A stretch of 64,000 nucleotides of DNA, from contig CAJNOJ010000042.1 of assembly GCA_905250025.1 (NCBI GenBank), forward strand, positions 124,001 through 188,000, in the 5' to 3' direction. Positions within the stretch are counted from its first letter, which is position 1. Each line of letters opens with the position of its first letter. Of the stretch, positions 24,201 through 35,781 are shown one piece after another. The DNA comes from Adineta ricciae (Eukaryota > Rotifera > Eurotatoria > Adinetida > Adinetidae). The notes under the pieces are model-generated. The model ran no database searches. It had not been told where the DNA came from and saw only the letters and a list, made by a program, of their open reading frames with translations. The position numbers and the translations under genes were made by a program.

Positions 24201-27142
24201 GCACCAACACCAACACCACCATTGTTGTTATAATTACAACAAAAGCCTTTTTTCTTTCTTTTTCATAGAGATTTTTTGTTCATTCATGTGTATGCACAGC
24301 TGTTGAAATTGCTCGTTTACGCAACTTTTCGTCTCACTTCATCTATCTATCGACATATACTCTATATATATACATACAAAGAGATATATTTATGTACATG
24401 TGTATGCATACGTTTACTTTCTGTACCTCATCTATCTTACATTTTCAATGAATATGCACACCCGCATGTCGTAAAGGAAACGATTTATTATGACCGCTAG
24501 TGTTGTAGGAAAAAAGAAGTGACGTATGTGTATGTGTACACATATGTCATGCAATTAACTAGTAGTTTGATCGTTTTCATTGTGGAATTAAGTAAAGAAA
24601 AGAAACAACAAGTTGCATAGTAGATAATTCTTAAGTAATCAAATACCAGAGGTTGTCACATGTGCGTACGTTTATGTATATAGATTTAGAAAACTGATCG
24701 TTTCTTTCTTTCTTTTTTCTTCATCTTTGGCATTCATTTGCCATCGCTAGAAACCAAAAAGAAGATAGATCTTAGTAAAGTTCTTTATCGTCTTTAGGTC
24801 CAGGTGTTCTGGACGTGCCATCGCCGGACGTCGGACTTGATGTTAAATTTGGTTTTAATGATTTATGTCCTGTCTGCGGTGATAAAGTCAGCGGTTTTCA
24901 TTACGGTCTCTTAACATGTGAATCATGCAAGGGTAAATATCCCCACACATTTCCTAGTATACTTTAAGATTAACTCATGTGTATGTTTGTTCTCATCGTA
25001 GGATTTTTCAAACGAACAGTACAAAATAAGAAGAACTATCAATGTATTGATAAACAGCAATGTCAAATAGATAAAACTCAGCGTAAACGTTGTGCTTTTT
25101 GTCGATTCAAAAAATGTCTTCAAGTGGGCATGAAATTAGAAGCCGTTCGAGAAAATCGTGTCAGAGGCGGAAGAAACAAGTTTGGTCCATTATACCGTCG
25201 TAGTCGAGCATTGCGTCAGCAAATAATGAGACAGCATTTTGTTAGTATGGTTAAAGCACAACAGAACTTGCCAAATGGCAATGGAATGGATAGTGGATCG
25301 TCACCGTTAGATATCACTGGTGTAACAAATGGTAATATTATGCAAGTGAAATCAGAACCTGAACAACCAAATCTTCATCCGTTTCAACATATCTACTCGA
25401 GTTTACAAGCGCCAACAAGTGTTGCTCATCCGTCACATGTACATCATCAAAGTCATCATCCACACCATCCATCTTCAACACATCATCCACATCATTATCA
25501 GTCATCACATCAACAACAACAACAGCAGCAGCAGCAGCAAAAATCTTCATCATCATCAACATCAACATCATCATCATCATTCAATGTTTATCCAGATTTT
25601 TTTAATGCTAATCCAAATGTTCCAAATAATACGCGTATGCCACCGTTTCAACTAAATCCATTCAATTCATATTATAAAAATTCATCAACACCATATGGAC
25701 ACTCGCCGCCATCTTTACTTCTACCACCATCATCGACACTACCAACAGGTGTATCATCGACAAACACATCAACTAGTAACAGTAATCCACCCTCAGGTTC
25801 ATCTAATTCGAGTTCATCACCTGTTGGACAAATTTCATCGAAACTACTTGATTATCAAATATCCTCTCCGACAACAACGGTGACAACTGCAAATAATCCG
25901 TCATTGAATACATCATCGATTCTAAGTACATTGACTATGCAGCAACACACAATGCCACCAAATGATCCGATGAATACAGATAATCATAATGGATCATCGT
26001 CACTTTATTTTTATAATCATCAATACCTCGGACAAAACTATGACATGAACGAAACGAATAATATCCCAGAAATTCTAACAAAACTGATCGAATCTGATCA
26101 AGCCTATCGCGTAAGATATATTCAATCGATTCTCTTCCATTTCTATACGGTCTTTCGTTTTTCAGTGTACGGAAGTGCGTTATATTGAAGATATCCAACA
26201 AATTCATATTGATTTAACACGTGACGATGGTGATATATTAGTCGTATGTTCACTCCTAGACAAATTATGTTTTCTTATGGTTGATTGGGCACGACAATCT
26301 CTATATTTCAAAGATATTCAAGTAAATATCGAATTCTATCTGCGAATGAAAACAAATTGAAATTCGTTTCTTTCTTCTTTCGTATTAGATTGATAATCAA
26401 ATCAAATTATTAAAAGCAGCCTGGATTGAAATATTGATCATCGATCTAATATGGAAACAATGTCAACAACCAAAGGAAACATGTGTAAATTGTATTGTTA
26501 GTGTAAGTGACACTCATGTTCATCTCAGGACAGACTCTGAACTTTCTCTTTTCCAGGCAAATGGTCAATTATTAAACATAAATCAAATTCAAAATCCAGC
26601 TGTTAAAAAACTAGCTGAAAGATATCTACAATGTGTGAATGATTTTCGACAGCTACAGTGGCAAGTACGTAGACTAACCGAGAAGAAAAACATATGAATC
26701 TATTTCCATATAACTGAAATCTCGTCTCTTCTTTAGTATCCCGAATATTTGGCACTCAAATATTTAGTTTTGTTTGATCCAGGTTCGTCATTTCCGATAT
26801 GGGAACTGTTCATTCTAATTCGTCTTTGTTCTAGATGTTCAAGGTGTTACTGAATCGAGTTTAATCGAAGAAGTTCAAGAGAAGATCACAAATGCACTAG
26901 GTGAATACACAACAGATCACAACAACACATCATCGACATCGAATACATCCTCGACTCAATCACAGGTTCCAACAAATGAGCAGGAAAAATTCGCGTGTAT
27001 TCTACTGAAGTTACCCGACGTTCGTCTGGTTGGTAATGATTTGAAAAAGTTATTACAATTAATCGATCGTAAACACGATGGTAAACTTCTCGATGGATGT
27101 TTACTTGGCGAAATGCTCAATGGGTTACAATCGAATAATTAA
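21047..27142 (+). CDS. NR5A: NR5A (FTZ-F1/SF-1) nuclear receptor, long isoform
   Basis: NR5A receptors are nuclear transcription factors that bind DNA as monomers through an extended half-site. The long first exon (21047-21350, [14 protein letters not shown]) is acidic and ends in phase 1. It joins the exon at 24798, giving [19 protein letters not shown] before the DNA-binding domain. The first finger reads [20 protein letters not shown], with CESCKGFFKRT as the P-box helix; the second finger ends [14 protein letters not shown]. The FTZ-F1 box [15 protein letters not shown] identifies the NR5A class. The long hinge is His-rich, with a polyQ run, then Ser/Thr/Pro-rich. The ligand-binding domain spans about 26.05-27.14 kb in seven exons ([32 protein letters not shown]) and ends with an AF-2-like CLLGEMLN. 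The LBD is more divergent than the DNA-binding domain. A shorter isoform uses the ATG at 23236. Confidence 0.9.
22700..22719. repeat. (AC)n microsatellite
   Basis: A run of about ten AC units lies in the NR5A intron, just upstream of the duplicated 221-bp segment. Confidence 0.8.
22729..22949. repeat. First copy of a second 221-bp duplication at an N gap
   Basis: These 221 bases recur at 22951-23171 on the other side of the N at 22950. The copy length equals that of the duplication at 20758, which points to a fixed assembler overlap rather than biology. Confidence 0.85.
22950..22950. other. Single-N assembly gap
   Basis: A lone N lies between identical 221-bp copies and is very likely an unmerged contig overlap. 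Confidence 0.85.
22951..23171. repeat. Second copy of the 22.7-kb duplication
   Basis: This copy is continuous with the downstream short-isoform first exon of NR5A. Confidence 0.85.
23236..23239 (+). other. NR5A: Alternative first coding exon of NR5A (ATGG)
   Basis: The ATG at 23236 is followed by one base and a strong GTAAGC donor. Spliced to the acceptor before 24798 it gives [20 protein letters not shown], leading straight into the first zinc finger. The phase (1) is the same as that of the long first exon, so both isoforms are in frame. A promoter in the preceding low-complexity DNA is inferred. Confidence 0.6.
23240..24797. other. NR5A intron before DNA-binding domain
   Basis: This 1.6-kb intron is much longer than most here. 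It holds ATC/CAT-rich tracts near 23.76 kb, CA-rich stretches and ACC/ACT repeats near 24.16-24.23 kb. No nested gene was recognised. Its size fits a regulatory intron. Confidence 0.4.
25512..25539. repeat. CAA/CAG run coding polyglutamine
   Basis: The CAA/CAG triplet run encodes about ten glutamines in the NR5A hinge, next to His-rich and Ser-rich segments. It is length-variable in many transcription factors. Confidence 0.8.
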
Positions 27143-28395
27143 TTTCAAATTCAATATTCAAAATACTCAAATCTTTTCACGCACACACATCAATTTCTAT
27201 ATGTGTTCGTTTTTCTTTATCACTCAGGTCCGACATTACTCTCTATTTCTCAGTTTTTCGCGTGTTAATAGAGATATTTTGTACAGTTTTTCTTTTCTTT
27301 TTATTTGTTGTTACAAACAAGCACATTTCCCTCGTTTTCTCCCTTAGTCACCTTTGAATAACAGTGTTTGTACGAAAAATGCCAATAGCCCTATTGAAAA
27401 CGAAACTATTTCGTTTTTTTTCGAAAAAACAGTGACACATCTCCCATCTCTTGACTTCTCTAATCCTTTCGTTTCGAAAAACTATTGATCTATCAATCAG
27501 AGAGTTGTGCCATTCTCTTTTGCTATCTCTGCCTCTCTTCTTTGTCCTCACTTCATTGCATTATCCTTCTAAATTTTAATAGTTGTTTGCTTTTTTTTTT
27601 GGTTTGTTTTTTCTTCTTCTTCTTTTGACCGACTAATCGATCGACGAAACAGGCAGATGTTTGGCGAATTCATGATACTTGTGTTTTCCTTGATTTTTCG
27701 ATAAAACAAATAAGGAGTTACATATTTAATATATACATATATCTATAAATATTTCATTTCCTCTCAAAACCGTCGGCTGGGATCACGTTTTTTTCTTAGC
27801 AAAACTAATCAGCTAGAAACTATGCACGTCAGTCGCGTTCTCTCTCATTCTCAGGGATATATATCAGTAAAATCTTTTCTTATATCGATCACAGCCTCGT
27901 CGTTTTTTAGCTTCTTTTTCAGTTTTTAATTGTGAACACGGTGTGTATTGTCACATGTGTGTATACAAATATTTTTTGTGTGCGCGCGTTGGTTTTTTTT
28001 CTGAGAATATGAAAAATAGAAGCAAAAACAACATGCAATGATTTTTACAGTTAAGAACATATGTTCGATTTCAGCATTTCCATCGACTTTCGGATAGTTT
28101 CATTCTAAAACAAACAAAAAAAAAACAAACGCCGATTACATCAGATAACTTCATTACGGCAATCGAAGAAAATGTTCTTCTCTTTTTCGGAATAGTAACA
28201 ATTCATTTCCCTTCGTCAAATAAACAAAGAAAGCTCGATTTGAGTATGAAATAACAACTAGGACATATTTGTTATTATTATGTGATATGATATGACATAT
28301 AGTTTATTAGTCTTTTTGCTAAACTAGATGCTGTATTTATTGTAAATTAATCGCATTCTTCTTTCGTTCTATTATCGATAGCCTCGAGTATTATT
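27143..28395. other. Convergent 3' region, NR5A / KChIP-like
   Basis: This 1.25 kb lies between two convergent stop codons. It is AT-rich with T-runs and presumably contains both 3' UTRs. I see no coding exon. Confidence 0.35.
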
Positions 28396-30007
28396 TCATT
28401 GATTGATCGGGAATTTTCGGCATGTCGCCATCATCAAGTCCTGCTCAAACAAAAAGAAAAAAAAAGGATTAATTAGTCTCACAGTAGCTCATGTAGAACT
28501 GATCATTAATCATGTAATTATCACGTTTTTTCTCGGTTTCAATAAACAAAATCTGTTGCCTGTTTCGATATGATTGAGATTTGATCAAGACGCTACTGAA
28601 AGAAGAAGAACTTGAAACGATTTCTTCATCCGATATGAAACATTATTTCCCAGAAGAATTTAATACCTCGAAAGGATATTTAGTGCGTGTTGAACGCAGA
28701 CATTTTTCGTTAAATAAGCATCCTATTTACTGGAAAAAGAGGAAACTATTACTAGTCGAGGCAGCGACATGAACAGAGAAAAACGACAACTTGAGAACAA
28801 ACCTGCAAGCAATAGCGGAGAAAATCTTCTTTATATACATGACCATCGCCATGCATATCCCAAATCTAAAGAAAAAGAAAAGTATTCAATCGTGATAAGA
28901 AAATTCACACATACTTCAAATAATTGATTGGTTCGTTCTTCGATAGCACTTGTAATCGATGTGAAATTCAGTTTACAAACAGGCACAATTAGCTGGAAAA
29001 TAGCTGCAACCATTTGAAGTAGCTCCTGAGCAAAGAGAACATAGAAATCGATGTCTTCTCTCCTCAATATTTACCAATCGTGTCAGCATTCCATCTTTAT
29101 TCAAATCATACAGATCGAATATCCAGCCGATGCGTTCTTCAATTGAACCGTGAACCAAGAGCGAAAGTGTGACGAGCAGATCTTCGAATCGAATGAAGCC
29201 GCTATTGGTCCGATCGATATTACGGAAAAGAAACACGGAATAACGAAAGCATTCTAGAATTGAATACGGAATCTGTTGATTGATATGCTTGAAGAAAGAA
29301 AACGACGTACCACCACTGGGAAATAACGTTGCAAAGACTGATGCAAAATGTGCTTTGGTTACTTCTCCTGATGGACAATCCTAATAAGACATGTTTTTCA
29401 TCTCAAAAGTCATCATGATCAAATGAACATACTTGCTTAAATGTTCGATATAAGTGACAGATTTCGTCCTTGGAAAACTTCGTTTTGCCCATTAGTTCAG
29501 CTATGGTACATGTTGGCCTTCTGACAAGTTGTTTAGCGGAAGGGTTTTCTGTAAATCAAGACAGATGTGAAAGAGAGAAAAGGCCTCGAAATCGAAAAGA
29601 AATCAATAGATGTCAACGAAATTTACTTGCACTTTTTTTTATACTCAAATTAAGTCGTCGCGCTTTGTTCAATGTTTGAATTGATGATTCGAACGCCTGC
29701 CACATGTTGATTAATATTCGTATTTATATGTGTGAGTGTTTAGTAAACAGAAAAAAGACTGATTGATGCTTTGTAAAAAAAATGTGTGAGAGTATTTGTG
29801 ATCAGTCAGAAAGAAGAAAAAAAACGAGAAACGGAAGGAAGAAATCTCTTGGGAAATCGAACGAATGTTGATGATGATGATGATAAGGACATTTGTTCAA
29901 GAGAAGCGTGTTAAAACAATAGAAATTCAATCAATAGTAGTCTTACCGTTCTGAAATTTGAGACTACTTCGTCGACCACCACTACCCGCAGATCGAACGA
30001 CGTTCAT
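28396..30007 (-). CDS. KChIP-like EF-hand neuronal calcium sensor
   Basis: KChIPs are EF-hand proteins that bind Kv4 channel N-termini and tune A-type potassium current. Isoform A starts MNVVRSAGSGGRRSSLKFQN (exon 30007-29947) and joins exon 2 at 29548. The core then reads LMGKTKFSKDEICHLYRTF, CPSGEVTKAHFASVFATLFP, IDRTNSGFIRFEDLLVTLSL, and DLYDLNKDGMLTR. The order matches KChIP1-4, including the degenerate first EF-hand with its CPSG motif. EF-3 is canonical: D1, N3, D5, G6 and, across the splice, E12. EF-4 reads DMHGDGHVYKED, with Asp rather than Glu at position 12. The end (DLMMATCRKFPINQ) differs from the vertebrate C-terminus. Neither isoform begins MGxxxS, so N-myristoylation is unlikely. 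Other neuronal calcium sensors are less similar. Seven or more exons are inferred. Confidence 0.8.
29627..29705 (-). other. Alternative first coding exon of the KChIP-like gene
   Basis: This exon begins with ATG at 29703-29705 and reads MWQAFESSIQTLNKARRLNL followed by SIKKSA, then a GTAAAT donor. It ends in phase 1, exactly like exon 1a (30007-29947), and both join the acceptor before 29548 in frame. Isoform B would have a basic amphipathic N-terminus. KChIP genes of other animals also vary at the N-terminus by alternative first exons. Confidence 0.6.
29868..29882. repeat. (GAT)n short tandem repeat
   Basis: A GAT repeat of about five units lies in the intron between the two alternative first exons of the KChIP-like gene. 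Confidence 0.6.
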
Positions 30008-32603
30008 TTGGATTGAGAAAAAGATTTCAGCTGAAACAGACGAGAAAAACTTCAAATGAGATTCGACGAAGAACAACATGTGGTGATTTTGAAAAGAAAA
30101 ATTAACTTCTGAAGAAGATTACCTTCGTGTGATTAACGCGACGAGAACGAGGAAAAGATCTTTCTTCACACGTCATCACCGTCAGTAAAGATTTAACTAC
30201 CTTATTCCTGCTGTGAACTTTTTTATCTTCGTCAGAGGAAAAAAAACTTTTTTTTTGAAGAGGTTCTCTATCGGTAGTAAAGGAGTCGAGGAGATGCAAC
30301 TTGACTGACTTTGAATTATCTATTCGACTACTGTAAAAATCGGCAAATGATTCCATTCATCGGATCGACTTGTTCTTCTTCTTCTTTTGTGTTTTGTTAA
30401 TTTTTAGATTACTTAACGGATATAAGAACAATAAAAACAACTATGAAGGGTATTCAATCAGTCTAAATCAGGAAAGAAAGAGGCAGCAAATGAATGCATC
30501 CGATTACAGATGAAATCGACTAGTTGATACAAAATCTAACTTTAACTCGTTAGTAATAACAATTGATTTCAATCATATATTCACTTGAATAGACGAAGGT
30601 TATGAATAGCGGCTGTTGCTTGACGGGAACATGATAAAATGCGCGCATTCGTCCATGTCTCATACGGCACTCTGAATACTAAACGATGCGATAATTGTCG
30701 AAGTTAGTACTATCCCAGGAAATACACAAAAAAAAAGAAAGCAAAAAAATGTCGGCAATCATTTCTCGATTAAGTTGCATAAATTTATTGACGAAATCTT
30801 CCAGAGATGGCATATATTTAGTCGATAAATTTATGTGCATTCATGCACTCTTTAGAAAATGATTAGAAATATTTGATCTGAAGATATATCATAGATATAG
30901 AGAGAGGTCTTTCTTTGCTCTCTTTTATCGACGCAGAGAAAGAAAAACCGTAATAGACTAGATTCAAGATTATATTACAATCAGATCGAATTTAGATAGA
31001 AAATCTCGATTCTTATCTGTAATCATTACCAGAGTGCACACTATTGGTTGAGATTAATTAATTTTCTTTCATAAACAGCATATGAAATAACATATTTGTA
31101 AATAAATTTCGACGAATCTTATATTACAAACTCAATTTAGATTTCGATGATATCTCATTCTGTTATGTTTTGATCAATCGAATTTGCTTGTCAACATATT
31201 CAGAATCGACATTGTTCCGTCAGGATGTCTAATGACAAATCTTCAATAGAATCCGATTCAAGGTTGATATGAATATCTCATCGAGACGATCGTCATCCGT
31301 CTTTGATTTCGACCTGTTTTTTCTTATTCGTCAAGTGAGATAAGAAATTGTTTTAGCTGAAGGAGATTGTAGACGTGCAAGTCGACAGTCAATTATCAAT
31401 GTTCGTTGATTTGAGTGGATGCCTAGTTAGTTATGTCTTGAAATGTCATGGTTGCTGCACAGTGGGAAGAAAATATGTTGTTTTATATTTCTTGAGATTA
31501 CAGAAGACAATTAGTGGAATCGAAACAAGACCAAGCATAATCAAACATATAGATTAAATCTTGCTAGTTCCGATGTTCTTTTCCGTGTTGGATCACTGGA
31601 AACAGATCGAAATGGAAGAAATTCGAAACAATAACTAATAGTTTATATATATATATATGTAATAATGATAAAGGTTAGTGATAATAAAATGAAAGAGAAT
31701 ATCATTGATGAGACTGCCATTTAATGTTCGACGATTCAGAAAAAATACGCCGCCGCCGCCACCGATGATGATGATGATGATGAGGCTTGAATGAGAGATT
31801 TTCCTCTCGTTCACTGCTGCATGGAAATGCGATCATATTCGGTCGCTAACGAAGAAAATGACAAGAAAGACATTCGTAACAAATCACTTTCCAATGGAAT
31901 AGATGTATTTATCGTTTCAATCGAGAGAAAGAAACAATGAGAATAACATCTGGCTGACATTGAGATAGTGACAGAGAGGACAAGATGGAAGTTTATCAAC
32001 ACGACAGTCGGAGACAACATTTCTATCATAAACAGATAGACGAATGGAAAAGAATAACAAGAAATTTTCGCTTTCAATTCATTTTTGACGTTTGTATGAC
32101 TCATTCACAATGTCTCGAAGAAGATCTTCGGAAAACCTAATCAACAATGTCCAAAACATGTTTTCATTGTCAAAAACTAATTTCGGACAATTGCCATGTA
32201 AGCCTTGCAGATGGATATACTGACATATAGCAAATACAAGGCAAGACAACTAATAGAAAATAAGAGAGATGAATGATAGTGGACGAAAGCTGGTATGACA
32301 CATATAAGATGCATCTGGTTGTCGTATATATTTACGTAAATAGATCGGCATATAATCGTCGAATTGTGATACGATAATATCGAGATCGCATTTGAAACCG
32401 TAGATTCGTTGAAGATTAAATAACAAGTCGGATATTTTTGCAAAATATCTGTCTCTTTGTTTTTTTTATTCAATTTATCTTTCGTTAATGAAACACACGA
32501 TTTCATTTGATATGTATTACAAAAACGAAAGTATAAAGAAATAAAACGAACAAAAAAAAATTAAAGATTAAACTATACAAAATACAAAGTATGCTTAAAC
32601 TAA
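30008..32603. other. Gene-poor interval upstream of KChIP-like gene
   Basis: This 2.6 kb spans the KChIP-like promoter side and the 3' side of the innexin. It contains an open minus-strand frame at 30102-30356 that cannot be joined in phase, a (TA)n tract near 31.65 kb, and a GCC/GAT repeat near 31.75 kb. No gene is supported. Confidence 0.4.
31750..31783. repeat. GCC/GAT triplet repeats
   Basis: A short run of GCC triplets is followed directly by GAT triplets in non-coding DNA. Confidence 0.6.
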
Positions 32604-33931
32604 TTAGATATCATCTCGACCAACATTGGAGTCGAACAGGCGTGTACTCACCTGCCTTCCCCCTGCTGGTCCACCTCGTGATGAGGATTGGATAACTGCT
32701 GATGAAACCCCTGATCCTGTTGTTGAACCTGCGCCGCCAACGCCACCACTTCCCACACGTTTATAAAATTGCCACAGTTGTTGAATTAGTTCCGTAACAA
32801 CAAGATCACTTGAATTATACGCCAGAAGTCGAAGGATTAGGACGCCATCGTGTTGTAAATAACGATGAATGAATTCTTTGGCGGGCATACGTCGTAGATG
32901 TGTGTCACTTTGCATTAATTCAAGACGTTTCTTTATGTAAGCATATCGTACACGACCAAATGAACGAACAAACCATGCTAATAAATCATAGGTATTACAC
33001 ACGGTTAAAAAAGCTAACCAAAACCAAATGAATAAAAATGCTTTTTCATTGAACAAGTTTATTGGTAATACACACTGAAAAGAGAAATCTCAGATTGCTT
33101 CTTTCTCGTTCTTTCGATGCGAACCGACACTTACTTGCACTGTATGGACATGGACATTTTGTATATTACGTACGGCAAATTCACAGATGGTTACACGTGG
33201 AAAATAAATTGATTCTGTAAGTTCTTCTCCGTTAAGAATTTTCTTAATTAATTCAACACCGTATGAAGCAAAATTGTGACCCAAGAAGATATTTAACAAA
33301 AATAATTGTCCAATAGAATTGACAATAAATAGAAGTTTGGTGACGAAAAAAAGAATTAACAAATAGGAACCCATTCGACGGCCAGGTACGCAGAGCATAA
33401 ATGCGAGAAATCGACGTATGAAATCGAAACGTTTGCGTTTTCTTTTACGCATGTAGACATATTGATCAATCGATCGAGTTAAATAAGTCATAATCTTATT
33501 TCGGTCTTCAAAACGATCTGCTGTTTGATAATTTAATGCAGCATCGACTAAATTAACTATATTAATACCTGATTTAGCTGATAAAGAACGCCACAACATT
33601 CGTGGCATATAAAAGAGGACAGCTTGAAAGAGGAGGATGAATGGTGTCCACTGGTAATACTAAAATTTGACGAAGAAAACGATAATTAACAAAGATGTTA
33701 TTTCAGGGTGTTTTTCTTTCTGATCAATTACCTTGACAACACGAGTCTTTTTCTTCGTTTCGTCTAGAGGTAGGGTTTCCGCTGCGGCAACATAATATGT
33801 ATTAGATACCCAACAGATATTGTTCGAATAGACTTCGTAGGAACGTGTGAAATGTCCTGGTACCCAACAAGCAATATGATCGGAGGAGAATTGTTTATTC
33901 GAAACGATTATTGAAAATATGACTAAAATAA
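32604..33931 (-). CDS. Innexin gap-junction channel protein, 5' end lost in gap
   Basis: Innexins form invertebrate gap junctions and hemichannels with four membrane helices. Three exons are present. The first visible exon runs out of the N at 33932 in the first helix (VIFSIIVSNKQF). Extracellular loop 1 follows with its two cysteines (IACWVPGHF and NNICWVSNTY), then the YYQW signature (YYQWTPFILLFQAVLFYMPR). Helix 3 is MGSYLLILFFVTKLLFIVNS. Loop 2 again has two cysteines (RVTICEFAV and HTVQCVLPI, across a splice), and helix 4 reads FLFIWFWLAFLTVCNTYDL. The C-terminal tail is Gly/Ser-rich (GSGGVGGAGSTTGSG) and ends NVGRDDI. The first 20-30 residues and start codon are missing at the gap, and I could not find them in the 6 kb beyond it. 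The family call is firm. Confidence 0.9.
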
Positions 33932-33932
33932 N
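33932..33932. other. Single-N assembly gap inside innexin exon
   Basis: The N falls within the coding sequence of the first innexin helix. The sequence after it does not continue the exon but is a copy of 35661-35781, so this is probably a misjoin. Confidence 0.85.
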
Positions 33933-34053
33933 TGTAGACGCAGCAAGAATTTAACATTATTAAATGACGACTACTATCCTAGCTCTACTATAAACTATGA
34001 AATCCATGGAGAATGCCTATCGTCATTGGTTCTCTTCCATAGATGGAATAGAG
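33933..34053. repeat. 121-bp copy of 35661-35781
   Basis: These 121 bases are identical, as far as I can see, to 35661-35781, after which the two diverge. The copy starts immediately after the N. An assembly join or alternative haplotype path is likelier than a biological repeat. Confidence 0.8.
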
Positions 34054-35660
34054 TGGGAGAGAAAGTGAAATAGAGAGTAAAAACCTGACTCGATTGATTA
34101 AGATCAAGGTCATTAAAAAATTGCTGGTCCGATGATTTCATATCAAAAGAGATTGACGAAATTCCATCAGTTATTTAATATTGATCAAATTGACTTAGTA
34201 AAAAAGTAGATGAAAACTAATGTATACATACCATTTGACTTTTGTCAATATCAATCAGAATTGTCGGCTGATTTCATCATATGCTAATTTCTAATAGAAT
34301 GTGTATGTTTTTTGACTTACGGCCGTATAGATATCTGACGGTTATCTAAAATGACAACAACAATAACAACAATAATAAGACTAATAACAGCAAAGAACCA
34401 ATAAAAGAAAACGGTGCCATTAATATAAAATGGGTACGAATATTAATCGAGACAAAAGTTCCGCGCAAAATATCAAGAGAAAAGTATATCATCCGTTAGG
34501 AGACAAATGGCATCTTCAAATGCAAAGTGATCGTCCTTATATACGGTGTTCACCGAGTGGAAGAATTTTTGCACTAATAAAGCTATTCATAGTATGAGAA
34601 AGCTTATAACAACTCAATGAATCTTCCAAATGATGTAACATGCATCAATCTATGATGCCTTATTTCTTCTTCTTCTTCTTCTCATATGTATTTCATCATT
34701 GTCTCAATCATTCGTTTCCATCTTTCATAATGGTACAGTATTATGTTAACTATAAAAATAAACGATGAATTCTAATATATACATGGATCTAAGTGATTTT
34801 TAACTAACGTTGACAACAATGTGAAAGGAAGAAATTTACTGTCAATATTACATCTATCCCGACAATTTCTATAAAGAATACAGTTTCCGCTTTTGATACA
34901 AGTAGAAGCAGAGCAACAAAAAAAATGGGCAAAGTAGAGCACATCTTTGCTTTAGACATTATTTTCTTTAGCTACAATATTGCTCATAAATAATAGCTGA
35001 AACTGAACGTTTTCCTTTCTCTCGTTTTCTCTTCTCCACTTTGGTGTCGTTCAAGTGGTTTGCCTATGAATTGCTCATGCACGCATAGCGAAACAGATCG
35101 ATATATATTTTTTTTGAAGGCTGTTATGATTACCACATCATTTTTTCTTCTTTTCCTGTGGATTTGGACGCGTATAAACGAGAATTGTAAAGTAGCATTA
35201 ATAACAATAACAGTCAGAGCAACTGTTGGATTGAACGAAAAAAAAACTATCTATCTAATTCCATTCAATCTTTGTGTGAAAAAGCAAAAAAGTTCTCTTT
35301 CTCGTTTTGGACGAGTCTTAAAGAACAGTGAGGAAGCAGGAAGTGAGCATCCCGTCGTCATTCGTCGACATGTCATTTGAATTAGATACTTACAGTTTGC
35401 GTGATGTCAGTGTGATTGTATGGGTGAGAAAAAAATTCCTTCTCTGGTTAACATCACTGAAAACAAATGTTCGATCGTTACACTAACGATAGAAAAGGGG
35501 AGAAGACATGCGCATTAGTACTCAAACAGATCCGCCGCATGCTTGTTTCGCTTTGGAGAAAGAGAGAGAGAGAGATATGCAAAGCGAGAGCATATAACAA
35601 CAGTGAGTGTTTCATGTTGATTGTATTATTTGCACCATCAACGAGTTGCAAGGCTTGTTG

Positions 35661-35781
35661 TGTAGACGCAGCAAGAATTTAACATTATTAAATGACGACT
35701 ACTATCCTAGCTCTACTATAAACTATGAAATCCATGGAGAATGCCTATCGTCATTGGTTCTCTTCCATAGATGGAATAGAG
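35661..35781. repeat. 121-bp copy matching 33933-34053
   Basis: This is the partner of the repeat that begins right after the N at 33932, offset by 1728 bp. Confidence 0.8.

Noticed and set aside
30102-30356. Open minus-strand frame MESFADFYSSRIDN as a third first exon of the KChIP-like gene
   Set aside because: Its plausible donors leave phase 0, whereas exon 2 needs phase 1. No other support.
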